Below, piece by piece: positions 36,800 to 45,099 of a stretch of 64,000 bases of DNA. Numbering within the stretch: position 1 is the first letter of the stretch; each line of letters opens with the position of its first letter. Source of the DNA: Streptomyces roseicoloratus (GTDB lineage Bacteria > Actinomycetota > Actinomycetes > Streptomycetales > Streptomycetaceae); contig NZ_SDOY01000062.1 of NCBI RefSeq assembly GCF_004117935.1, positions 1 through 64,000 of the forward strand, written 5' to 3'. The notes under the pieces were generated by a model. That model was not told where the DNA came from, ran no database searches, and saw nothing but the letters and a program-made list of their open reading frames with translations. A program made the position numbers and the translations under genes.

Positions 36800-37975
36800 C
36801 TACTGGTTCGCGTACTTCTTGCTCACGCCCTCGTAGAGGGACTTCGCCTCGGGGCCGAGCCGGGGACCGGCCAGCCAGCCCGCCGTGACCGGGCCGATCG
36901 AGGTGTTCGACACGAGCGCCGGCTTGCCGTCCTGGCCGGTGGCCACCCAGCCGCCGCCCGAGGAACCACCGGTCATCGTGCAGCCGATCCGGTACATCGT
37001 CGGCTGGTCGGCCTTCACCGACAGCCGGCCCGGCTTGTCCGTGCACTGGTACATCTTCTGGCCGTCGAACGGCTTGCCCGCCGGGTAGCCGGTCGCCGTC
37101 ATGCTCGCGATCTTCGGCACCGCAGGGGCGTTGAACTCGACCGGGAGCGCCGAACCCACCGTCTCCTCCAGGGACTTGCCCGTGGAGCCCTTCTCCGGCG
37201 TCACGTGCAGCACCGCGAAGTCGTACGGGGCGCCCTTGCCGCCCGTCTGACCGCCCTGGTCGATCCACTGGTCCGAGGTCTGCGCCCAGTCGCTCCACCA
37301 CACGCCGTACGGAGCGATCTCCTCGCGGGTCGCGTTCTCCAGCGCGGACGTCGGCCGGCCCTTGTCGTTGTACGACGGCACGAAGGCGATGTTGCGGTAC
37401 CAGCCGCCCTTCTTGCCGGCGTGCACACAGTGTCCGGCCGTCCAGACCATGTTGGACTTGCCCGGGTGCGCCGGGTCCTGCACGACCGTCGCCGAGCAGA
37501 CCATCGAGCCCTCGGGACCGTCGAAGAAGACCTTGCCGGAGGCGGGTGAGCTGGAGTGGTACGGCGGCTGCACGGCCTTCGCCCGCACCTTGGCCGGCGT
37601 CGGGTCGGTCACGCCCTCGTCACCCGAGATGTCCTCCTCCTCGACCGGCTTGTCGGGGCGCTCGGCGTCCCGCATCCGGTCCGGGTCCCAGAGGTCCTCG
37701 ATGATCGGGTTGACGAAGTCCTTCGCCTCACGCAGCCACTTGTCCCGGTCCCAGTTCTTCCACTCCCCGCCACGCCACTTGTCGACGTCGATCCCGTGCT
37801 CCTTCAGACGGTCCTTCAGGTCGTCCGGAATCGTGATCTTGCCGTCGGCGGAAGGCGTCGCGGCGCTGGGCTTGTCACCCCCCGCGTTGTCCTCGGTCGG
37901 ACCGCAGGCAGTCGCCGTCAGCGTCAGCGCCGCGACGGCGGACGCTGCGGCCAGCAGCGGACGAATCGATCGCAT
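36800..37975 (-). CDS. Trypsin-like serine protease lipoprotein (copy 1)
   Basis: A 391-residue paralogue of the following gene, in tandem on the same strand with 225 bp between. Lipobox Cys24 (TATACGPTEDN), linker, the segment EHGIDVDKWRGGEWKNWD, then the protease domain with His in WTAGHCVHAGKKGGWYRNI (shared almost exactly with its neighbour), Asp in YDFAVLHV and Ser in GGSSGGGW. All three catalytic residues are present. The ATG at 37975 opens a typical signal peptide. Likely a surface-anchored endopeptidase that arose by gene duplication. Confidence 0.86.
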   Translation of the reverse strand: MRSIRPLLAAASAVAALTLTATACGPTEDNAGGDKPSAATPSADGKITIPDDLKDRLKEHGIDVDKWRGGEWKNWDRDKWLREAKDFVNPIIEDLWDPDRMRDAERPDKPVEEEDISGDEGVTDPTPAKVRAKAVQPPYHSSSPASGKVFFDGPEGSMVCSATVVQDPAHPGKSNMVWTAGHCVHAGKKGGWYRNIAFVPSYNDKGRPTSALENATREEIAPYGVWWSDWAQTSDQWIDQGGQTGGKGAPYDFAVLHVTPEKGSTGKSLEETVGSALPVEFNAPAVPKIASMTATGYPAGKPFDGQKMYQCTDKPGRLSVKADQPTMYRIGCTMTGGSSGGGWVATGQDGKPALVSNTSIGPVTAGWLAGPRLGPEAKSLYEGVSKKYANQ

Positions 37976-38295
37976 CTCGTGATCCCCCTGGGACTACGTC
38001 AACTTGTGCATCAGTGAACAGCGGCGACGTGGACACCCACGTCACATGAAGCCCCCACTATGCCGGTGCCGGAGGGGACGGTACGACGCAGGTCCGCGGT
38101 TCCGGACCCCGACCGGCCGTTGCCATGCCGTGATCCGGGACACGCCAAGGAACTTGCCTCCCGCCCGTGATCCCCGGCAGACCCCGTCGTTGGTACGTGC
38201 GGGGGACACGTCGGCGGCTTCCCGGGCGCCGTTGCGTGCGGCCCTGCAACGTACCGATGTGCAACGCAACCGTTACAGCGGGAGGACGACGAGCC
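37976..38295. promoter_or_regulatory. Divergent control region of the siderophore operon with GCAACG repeats
   Basis: This 320-bp gap separates the protease gene from the siderophore operon. Near the operon, GCAACG occurs inverted at 38230-38235 (CGTTGC) and direct at 38246-38251 and 38261-38266, about 15 bp apart, followed by GCAACCGTTA. Such phased repeats look like an operator. I see no DmdR/IdeR iron box (TTAGGTTAGGCTAACCTAA-type) in the gap. Confidence 0.5.
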
Positions 38296-39717
38296 GTGGC
38301 CGTGACCGAACCAGCTCCGGCCGTACCACCGGGCGCGCGGATCCGTGAGGACGCCCGCACGACCGGCGAGGGGGGCGCCCACGAAGGCATCCTGCGCCGC
38401 CAGGCGCAGCGCGAATCGGCCGCGCGTACCTATGCGCGTTCCCTGCCGATCGTCCCCGTACGGGCCAGGGGCCTGACGATCGAGGGCGCCGACGGCCGCC
38501 GCTACCTCGACTGCCTCTCCGGCGCGGGCACCCTCGCCCTCGGGCACAACCACCCGGTCGTCCTGGAGGCCGTCCGCAGGGTCCTCGACTCGGGTGCCCC
38601 GCTGCACGTCCTCGACCTCGCCACCCCGGTCAAGGACGCCTTCGTCACCGAGCTGTTCGCCACGCTTCCCGCCGAACTCGCCGCGAACGCCCGCATCCAG
38701 TTCTGCGGACCCGCCGGCACCGACGCGGTCGAAGCGGCGCTCAAACTCGTCCGCGCCGCCACCGGCCGACGGGGCGTCCTCGCCTTCAGCGGCGCCTACC
38801 ACGGCATGACGGCCGGCGCCCTCGACGTCTCCGGCGGCGCCGAGGACGTCCGCGTGGCCCGCCTGCCCTACCCGCGGAGCTACCGCTGCCCCTTCGGCGT
38901 CGGCGGCGAGCGCGGTGCCGAACTGGCGGCCCGCTGGACCGAGACCGTGCTCGACGACCCCAAGAGCGGCATCCCCGCCCCCGCCGGGATGATCCTCGAA
39001 CCCGTCCAGGGCGAGGGCGGCGTCATCCCCGCCCCGGACAGCTGGCTGCGCCGCATGCGAGAACTCACCGCGGCCCGCTCCATCCCGCTGATCGCCGACG
39101 AGATCCAGACCGGCGTCGGCCGCACCGGCGCCTTCTGGGCGGTCGACCACAGCGGGATCGTCCCCGACGTGATGGTGCTGTCCAAGGCCATCGGCGGCTC
39201 CCTCCCGCTCGCCGTCGTCGTCTACCGCTCCGAGCTCGACGCCTGGGAGCCCGGCGCCCACGCCGGCACCTTCCGCGGCAACCAGCTCGCCATGGCCGCC
39301 GGCGCCGCCACCCTGGCGTACGTAAGGGAGAACGGACTGGCCGAGCGCGCCGGCACCCTCGGCGCCCGCATGCTCGGACAGCTCCAGGGTCTCGCCGCCA
39401 CGCACTCCCGCATCGGCGACGTCCGCGGGCGCGGGCTGATGCTCGGCGTCGAACTCGTCGACCCGGACGCCGGGAGCACCGGCCCGGACGACCTCGCCCC
39501 GCCGCCCGACCCCGAGCTCGCGGGCGAGGTCCAGCGCCAGTGCCTCGACCGCGGCCTCATCGTCGAACTGGGCGGCCGGTACAACGCCGTCGTCCGGCTG
39601 CTTCCCCCGCTGACCCTCACCGACGAGCAGGCGGCCGCCGTCCTCGACCGCTTCGCCGACGCCCTGACCGCGGCCGAACGGGTCCACCGCCCCCGCCCGA
39701 CCGAGCCGTCCCGCTGA
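38296..39717 (+). CDS. Diaminobutyrate-2-oxoglutarate aminotransferase family protein
   Basis: A 473-residue class III PLP aminotransferase, first gene of the NIS siderophore operon. It should make 2,4-diaminobutyrate from aspartate semialdehyde, or a similar diamine, as RhbA does for rhizobactin. GPAGTDAVEAALKL binds the cofactor phosphate, FSGAYHGMT is conserved, IADEIQTGVGRTG holds the PLP Asp, and the Schiff-base Lys is in VLSKAIGGSLP. The GTG at 38296 has GGAGGA nine bases upstream. The next gene follows after 47 bp. Unlike rhizobactin-type loci, no decarboxylase gene follows. Confidence 0.87.
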   Translation: MAVTEPAPAVPPGARIREDARTTGEGGAHEGILRRQAQRESAARTYARSLPIVPVRARGLTIEGADGRRYLDCLSGAGTLALGHNHPVVLEAVRRVLDSGAPLHVLDLATPVKDAFVTELFATLPAELAANARIQFCGPAGTDAVEAALKLVRAATGRRGVLAFSGAYHGMTAGALDVSGGAEDVRVARLPYPRSYRCPFGVGGERGAELAARWTETVLDDPKSGIPAPAGMILEPVQGEGGVIPAPDSWLRRMRELTAARSIPLIADEIQTGVGRTGAFWAVDHSGIVPDVMVLSKAIGGSLPLAVVVYRSELDAWEPGAHAGTFRGNQLAMAAGAATLAYVRENGLAERAGTLGARMLGQLQGLAATHSRIGDVRGRGLMLGVELVDPDAGSTGPDDLAPPPDPELAGEVQRQCLDRGLIVELGGRYNAVVRLLPPLTLTDEQAAAVLDRFADALTAAERVHRPRPTEPSR

Positions 39718-39764
39718 ACCGGCCCGCCCCACCCGGGCCCCTTCCCCCTCCCAAGGAAGCCTCC

Positions 39765-42248
39765 GTGAACCCCACCCCCACCACCCCCGCTCCCGCCATG
39801 GGCCCCGGCTCCGCTCCAGACCCCGCCCGCGCCCCGGCGTCCGCCGCGGCCGGGACGACGGGCACGGCCACGGCGACCGTCACGGCCGAGCCGTCAGGAC
39901 CGGCCACGGCCCATGTTCTGGACGAGCCGGCGGGAGCCGCCATGGCCCTCGTCACGGGCGAGCCGGCGGGAGCCGCCATGGCCCATGTCATGGGCGAGCC
40001 GGCGGGAGCCGCCATGGCCCATGACACGGCCGTGCCGGCGGGAGCCGCCATGGCGACCGTCGCGGCCTCGGCCACCGCCGCCTCCCTCACGGCGACCGCC
40101 ACCCTCGACGGTCTGCCGGCCACCGAGACGCCGGCCGACGCCGACCCCGCTACGAGCGCCCCCACCACGGCCGGCTCCCTCACCATCGCCGACGCCCAGT
40201 CGTCCGCCGCGGCGAGCGGTGCCGCCGACGAACTGCCGGTCGCGGAGCCGACGGTGCCCCGCCAGTACCCCGGACACCGCGCCGGTTCCCACGCCGGGCA
40301 CCGGACCGGCCTCCACACCCTGCCCCACGCCGGCCCCTCCGGCGCGGCCGCGCCGGTCACCCCGGCCTCAGGCCCCGCCGCCGCGACCGCCCCTTCCGCC
40401 CCGGCCGCCCCTTCCGCCCCGGCCGCCCCTTCCGTCCCGACTGCCCCTTCCGCCCCGGCCGCCCCGGCCACCGCGAGGACCCCCGAACCGCTCGACCACC
40501 CCGACCCGCTCGACCACCCCGATCCCGCGCGCGCCGCCGACAGCGCCGCCGTCGAGAACCTCCTGCGCTGCTGGGTACGGGAGAAGAACCTCCCCGCACC
40601 CCGGCCGGCCGCGCCGGGCGGCACCGCGAACGGCGCCCCCACCCTGCGCATCCCGCTCGATGCCAGCGGCACCGCCCTCCTCGTCCCCGTCCGCCACTGG
40701 TCGCCCACCGGCTGGCACCGATTCGGAACCCCCGTCCTCGAAGGCCTCGCCGCCACGGCCCCCGCCGTCGACGCCGTCACCCTCGCCGCCCTGCTCAGCC
40801 GCGAGACCGGCAGCTCCGAAGCCACCGAACTCGTCGGCCGGGTCGCCGACTCGGCCCGCCGCACCGCCGAGTTCATCGCCGAGCGCCGTCGTGACCCGCG
40901 TCCCGCCCCCGAAGCCGACCTCTTCCTCAGCGCTGAGCAGTCCCTGCTCCTCGGCCACCCGCTCCACCCCACGCCCAAGAGCCGCGAAGGGCTCTCCGAG
41001 GCCGAGGCCCGCCTCTACTCGCCCGAACTGCACGGCTCCTTCCCGCTTCACTGGATGGCCGTCGACCACACCGTCCTCGCCACCGACTCCGCCTGGACCG
41101 AACACGGCCGCCCGGTCGCCGCGGCCCAGCTCACCGCCGGCCTCGCCGACGACCTCGAACTCCCCGCCGGCACCGCCGCCCTGCCGCTCCACCCCTGGCA
41201 GGCCCGGGAGCTCCGGCACCGCCCCGCCGTCGCCGCCCTCCTCGACGCCGGCCTCCTCCACGACCTCGGCACCCACGGCGGCCCCTGGCACCCCACCTCC
41301 TCCGTGCGCACCGTGCACCGCCCCGGCGCCCGGGCCATGCTCAAGCTCTCCCTCGGCGTCCGGATCACCAACTCCCGCCGGGAGAACCTGCGCAAGGAAC
41401 TCCACCGCGGCGTCGAGGTGCACCGCCTGCTGCGCACCGGCCTCGTCGACCAGTGGCAGGCCGCCCACCCGGGCTTCGACATCGTCCGCGACCCGGCCTG
41501 GCTGGCCGTCGACACCCCCGACGGCGAGCCGGTGCCCGGACTCGACGTGATGATCCGGCACAACCCCTTCACCGCCGGCGACGACGCCGTCTGCCTGGCC
41601 GCGCTCACCACCCCGCGGCCCTGGCCCGGCTCCGTACGGATGCGCTCGCGCCTGGCCGAACTCGTCCTGCGCCTCGCCGCGCGCACCGGCCGCCCCACCA
41701 CGGCCGTCGCCACCGAGTGGTTCCTGCGCTACCTCGACCTCGTGGTCCGCCCGGTGCTGTGGCTCGACGGCCACGCCGGCGTCGCCCTGGAGGCCCACCA
41801 GCAGAACACCCTCGTCCTCCTCGACGCCGAAGGCTGGCCCGCCGGCGGCCGCTACCGCGACAACCAGGGCTACTACTTCCGCGAGTCCCGTCGCGACGAG
41901 CTGGAGAGCCGCCTTCCGGGCATCGGCCGCACCAGCGACACCTTCGTGTCCGACCAGGTCACCGACGAGCGCTTCGCCTACTACCTCGGCATCAACAACG
42001 TCCTCGGCCTCATCGGAGCCTTCGGCTCCCAGCACCTGGCCGACGAACGCGTCCTGCTCGCGGCCCTGCGCCGCTTCCTCACCGGCGCGACCGGCCTCGG
42101 CTCGCCGCTGCCGCACCGGCTCCTGGAAGCCGCGACCCTGCGCTGCAAGGCCAACCTCCTCACCCGGCTGCACGGCCTCGACGAGCTCGTCGGCCCGGTC
42201 GACACCCAGTCGGTCTACGTCACCATCACCAACCCGCTCCGCCCCTGA
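39765..42248 (+). CDS. IucA/IucC family siderophore synthetase with long disordered N-terminus
   Basis: An 827-residue NRPS-independent siderophore (NIS) synthetase that joins a citrate-like carboxylate to an amine or alcohol using ATP. The catalytic part starts near residue 260 (AAVENLLRCWVREKN). It shows GHPLHPTPKSREG, LPLHPWQARELRH, LKLSLGVRITNSRRE and HQQNTLVLLD, the usual ATP and substrate motifs. The first 260 residues are Ala/Pro/Thr/Gly low complexity, including a 12-residue repeat (EPAGAAMAxxxx) x4 and an APSAPA tract; family members lack this. The GTG at 39765 has AAGGA seven bases upstream, so the extension is probably translated, though an internal start cannot be excluded. Confidence 0.85.
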   Translation: MNPTPTTPAPAMGPGSAPDPARAPASAAAGTTGTATATVTAEPSGPATAHVLDEPAGAAMALVTGEPAGAAMAHVMGEPAGAAMAHDTAVPAGAAMATVAASATAASLTATATLDGLPATETPADADPATSAPTTAGSLTIADAQSSAAASGAADELPVAEPTVPRQYPGHRAGSHAGHRTGLHTLPHAGPSGAAAPVTPASGPAAATAPSAPAAPSAPAAPSVPTAPSAPAAPATARTPEPLDHPDPLDHPDPARAADSAAVENLLRCWVREKNLPAPRPAAPGGTANGAPTLRIPLDASGTALLVPVRHWSPTGWHRFGTPVLEGLAATAPAVDAVTLAALLSRETGSSEATELVGRVADSARRTAEFIAERRRDPRPAPEADLFLSAEQSLLLGHPLHPTPKSREGLSEAEARLYSPELHGSFPLHWMAVDHTVLATDSAWTEHGRPVAAAQLTAGLADDLELPAGTAALPLHPWQARELRHRPAVAALLDAGLLHDLGTHGGPWHPTSSVRTVHRPGARAMLKLSLGVRITNSRRENLRKELHRGVEVHRLLRTGLVDQWQAAHPGFDIVRDPAWLAVDTPDGEPVPGLDVMIRHNPFTAGDDAVCLAALTTPRPWPGSVRMRSRLAELVLRLAARTGRPTTAVATEWFLRYLDLVVRPVLWLDGHAGVALEAHQQNTLVLLDAEGWPAGGRYRDNQGYYFRESRRDELESRLPGIGRTSDTFVSDQVTDERFAYYLGINNVLGLIGAFGSQHLADERVLLAALRRFLTGATGLGSPLPHRLLEAATLRCKANLLTRLHGLDELVGPVDTQSVYVTITNPLRP
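39924..40067. repeat. 36-bp tandem repeat in the first NIS synthetase gene
   Basis: Four copies start at 39924, 39960, 39996 and 40032. Each opens with GAGCCGGCGGGAGCCGCC (the last with GTG) followed by ATGGC and a variable half. They encode a 12-residue repeat in frame. Confidence 0.92.
40385..40470. repeat. 18-bp Ala/Pro/Ser-coding repeat
   Basis: CCTTCCGCCCCGGCCGCC recurs about four times with small changes and encodes the APSAPA tract just before the catalytic domain of the NIS synthetase. Confidence 0.85.
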
Positions 42249-42251
42249 GCC

Positions 42252-42425
42252 ACCATCGGAAAGCCACCACCGGAAACCATCGGAAACCACCGGAAACCCG
42301 CCACCGGAAACCACCCCCGGGAAGCTCACGACCGGGAAGCCCGCCGAAGCCCACGACCGGGAAACCCACCACCGAGAAGCCCACCACCGGGTAACCCGCC
42401 ACCGGGTAACCCGCCACCGATCAAC
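42252..42425. repeat. Intergenic CCACCGGAAA / CCACCGGGTAA repeats
   Basis: Roughly fifteen degenerate 9-12-bp units such as CCACCGGAAA, GACCGGGAAGCC and CCACCGGGTAACCCG fill the 208-bp gap between the first NIS synthetase and the acetyltransferase. Units vary in length and there are no unique spacers, so this is a minisatellite-like array. Confidence 0.88.
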
Positions 42426-42456
42426 CGACCATCCACCGCCGAGAGGAGGGCGCCCC

Positions 42457-43167
42457 GTGCCTCCCACCGAAGCGCGCCCCGGCAGCACGACCCCGCCCGG
42501 CGCCGAGCCGAGCCCCGACGACACCCTGGACCTGCACCTGCCCGAGGAACTCGTCGCCCTGCTCGCCGCCGACGAGCAGAGCCGGAGCGCCGAAGGCGAC
42601 CTCCTCGACGACCTCGCGAGGTGGCAGCCGGCCGTCACTTCCGCCGGCCTCTTCCAGCTCGTCCCGGTCCGTCTCGACCGCGACCTGCCGCTGCTCACGC
42701 GCTGGATGAACGACCCGGCGGTGGCGGCGTTCTGGGAGCTTCAGGGCCCCGAGGACGTGACCGCCCAGCACCTCCGCGCCCAGCTCGACGGCGACGGGCG
42801 CAGCGTGCCCTGCCTCGGCGTGCTCGACTCCACGCCCATGAGCTACTTCGAGGTCTACCGCGCCGACCTCGACCCGCTCGCCCGTCACTACCCCGCGCGC
42901 CCGCACGACACCGGCATCCACCTCCTCATCGGCGGCGTCGCCGACCGGGGCCGCGGCGTCGGCACCACCCTGATCCGGGCCGCCGCCGACCTCGTCCTCG
43001 ACCACCGGCCCCGCTGCACCCGCGTCCTCGCCGAACCCGACCTGCGCAACACCCCGTCCGTGGCGGCCTTCCTCGGCGCCGGCTTCCGCCTCTCCGCGGA
43101 AGTCGACCTCCCCGACAAACGAGCCGCGCTCATGGTCCGCGACCGGGCCCTCCGTCACGTCCTCTGA
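42457..43167 (+). CDS. Siderophore-type GNAT N-acetyltransferase (IucB/AlcB/RhbD-like)
   Basis: A 236-residue acyltransferase of the IucB/RhbD/AlcB family, expected to acylate the side-chain amine of the siderophore building block. Domain features are LPLLTRWMNDPAVAAFWE, YFEVYRADLDPL, HLLIGGVADRGRGVGTTL (acetyl-CoA loop) and the LAEPDLRNTPSVAAFLGAGF segment. The GTG at 42457 has GAGGAGG upstream. The first 50 residues are a polar extension. It lies between the two NIS synthetases in one operon. With no N-hydroxylase nearby, an amide rather than hydroxamate product is possible. Confidence 0.85.
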   Translation: MPPTEARPGSTTPPGAEPSPDDTLDLHLPEELVALLAADEQSRSAEGDLLDDLARWQPAVTSAGLFQLVPVRLDRDLPLLTRWMNDPAVAAFWELQGPEDVTAQHLRAQLDGDGRSVPCLGVLDSTPMSYFEVYRADLDPLARHYPARPHDTGIHLLIGGVADRGRGVGTTLIRAAADLVLDHRPRCTRVLAEPDLRNTPSVAAFLGAGFRLSAEVDLPDKRAALMVRDRALRHVL

Positions 43168-43228
43168 CCACCCCTCTGCCTCACGCACACCGCTCGACCC
43201 ACAGCGGTTCCCACTCCGAGGAGTCCTC

Positions 43229-45049
43229 GTGTCGACGTCCCCTGCACCCCACGACTCCGCACGACCCACACCGTCCGAGCCGCCCGTCCCGCCGGACCTG
43301 TACGGCCCGCCGGAACTCACCCCGGAGGCCTGGGCCAGGGCCGGCGCCCGTCTGCTCGCCAAGGCCGTCGGCGAGTTCGCGTACGAGGAGATCGTCACAC
43401 CGCGGCCGGCCGACGGCCCCGGCCGTCACACCCTCGCCCTCGACGACGGCGGCACCCTCGCCTTCACCGCCCGGCGCGGCGCCTACGGCGGCTGGCGCGT
43501 CGACCCGGGCTCGCTCACCCTCGACGGCGCGCCCGCGACCGACCCCCTCGCCTTCCTCGTCCGCGCCCGCCGACTCCTCGGCCTCGACGGCGCCACCCTC
43601 GGCCACCTCATCCGCGAGCTCAGCACCACGCTCGCCGCCGACACCCGGCTCGACCACACCGCCCTGCCCGCCGCCCGCCTCGCCGAGCTCGGCTACGCGG
43701 AACTCGAAGGCCACCAGACCGGTCATCCGTGGCTCGTCGTCAACAAGGGCCGGATCGGGTTCTCCGCCCGAGACGCGGCCCGCTGGTCGCCCGAGGCCCG
43801 CCGTCCCGCCCGGCTGCCGTGGATCGCCGTCAGCAGCCGCATGGCCGCCTACCGGGGCGTCCCCGGTCTGGACACCCCCGACGTGCTCTACGAGCGGGAG
43901 CTCGACCCCGAGGTGCGCGAGGCCTTCCGCGCCGTGCTGCGCGCCCGCGGCCTCGACCCGGAGGGCTACCTGCTGCTGCCCGTCCACCCCTGGCAGTGGG
44001 ACGAGGTCCTGCTGCCGCTCTTCGCCCCCGCCATCGCCTCCGGGGCCGTGGTCCCGCTGCCCGCCGACGGCGACCTCCGGCTGCCGCAGCAGTCCGTCCG
44101 TACCTTCCTCAACACCACCCGGCCCGACCGGCACACCGTGAAGCTGCCGCTGTCCGTCCTCAACACCCTCGTCTGGCGCGGACTGCCCACCGAGCGCACG
44201 CTCGCCGCTCCCGCCGTCACCTCCTGGGTCCACGGCCTGCGGGACGCCGACCCCTTCCTGCGCGAGGAATGCGGAGTGATCCTCCTCGGCGAGGTCGCCT
44301 CCATCACGGTCGAGCACCCGCTCTACGACCGGCTGCCGGAGGTCCCGTACCAGTACAAGGAGCTCCTCGGCGCGATCTGGCGCGAGCCGCTGCGGCTGCC
44401 GCCGGGGGAGCGCGCCCGCACCCTGGCCGCGCTGCTGCACACCGACCCCGGGGGCCGGGCCTTCGTCGCCGAGCTCGTCGAGCGCTCGGGCCTGGCGCCG
44501 CGGGCCTGGCTCCAGCGGCTCTTCGCGGCCCTCCTGCCGCCGCTGCTGCACTTCCTCTACCGGTACGGCACCGTCTTCTCCCCGCACGGAGAGAACGCCA
44601 TCGTCGTCTACGACGAGCAGGACGTGCCCGTCCGGCTGGCGATCAAGGACTTCGTCGACGACGTGAACATCAGCGCCGTGCCGCTTCCCGAGCACGACAC
44701 GATGCCGGACGACGTCCGGGCCGTGCTCCTCACGGAGCAGCCCGACTTCCTCACCCAGTTCATCCATTCGGGCCTTTTCGTGGGAGTCTTCCGCTTCCTG
44801 GCACCGCTGTGCGAGGAGCAACTCGGCGTCCCGGAGGACGAGTTCTGGTCCCTGGTGCGCGCCGAGATCCTGCGCCACCAGGCCCGCTTCCCGGAGCTGA
44901 AGGAACGGTTCGAGCTGTTCGATCTCCTGGTCCCGCGGATCGAGCGGCTCTGTCTCAACCGGAACCGTCTCCATCTCGACGGCTACCGCGACCGACCCGA
45001 GCGGCCGCACGCCGCCGTCCACGGCACCGTGCCGAACCCGCTCGCGTGA
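43229..45049 (+). CDS. IucA/IucC family siderophore synthetase
   Basis: A 606-residue NIS synthetase of normal family length. It carries LEGHQTGHPWLVVNKGRIGFS, LPVHPWQWDEVLLPL, QQSVRTFLNTTRPDRHTVKLPLSV (cut for length by family pattern) and HGENAIVVYDEQDVPVRLAIKDF near residue 450 with the IKDFVDDVNIS catalytic region. It presumably performs the second condensation of the pathway. The GTG at 43229 has GAGGAG six bases upstream. Last gene of the operon; no exporter, receptor or reductase gene follows. Confidence 0.9.
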   Translation: MSTSPAPHDSARPTPSEPPVPPDLYGPPELTPEAWARAGARLLAKAVGEFAYEEIVTPRPADGPGRHTLALDDGGTLAFTARRGAYGGWRVDPGSLTLDGAPATDPLAFLVRARRLLGLDGATLGHLIRELSTTLAADTRLDHTALPAARLAELGYAELEGHQTGHPWLVVNKGRIGFSARDAARWSPEARRPARLPWIAVSSRMAAYRGVPGLDTPDVLYERELDPEVREAFRAVLRARGLDPEGYLLLPVHPWQWDEVLLPLFAPAIASGAVVPLPADGDLRLPQQSVRTFLNTTRPDRHTVKLPLSVLNTLVWRGLPTERTLAAPAVTSWVHGLRDADPFLREECGVILLGEVASITVEHPLYDRLPEVPYQYKELLGAIWREPLRLPPGERARTLAALLHTDPGGRAFVAELVERSGLAPRAWLQRLFAALLPPLLHFLYRYGTVFSPHGENAIVVYDEQDVPVRLAIKDFVDDVNISAVPLPEHDTMPDDVRAVLLTEQPDFLTQFIHSGLFVGVFRFLAPLCEEQLGVPEDEFWSLVRAEILRHQARFPELKERFELFDLLVPRIERLCLNRNRLHLDGYRDRPERPHAAVHGTVPNPLA

Positions 45050-45099
45050 CCGCCGGGACGGGCCCGGCTGTCGGTGGTGCCCCGTAGGGTGGGAGGGCT

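Noticed and set aside
39924..40067. Four small ORFs or internal start sites suggested by in-frame ATG codons in the 36-bp repeats
   Set aside because: The ATGs are part of a repeat unit in frame with the synthetase, and none has a convincing ribosome-binding site.
42252..42425. CRISPR-like array of short repeats
   Set aside because: Units are 9-12 bp and degenerate, there are no unique spacers of constant length, and no cas genes are nearby.
45050..45099. SOS box before dinG
   Set aside because: No GAAC-N4-GTTC-like sequence is found in the short gap, so LexA control of dinG here is not supported.
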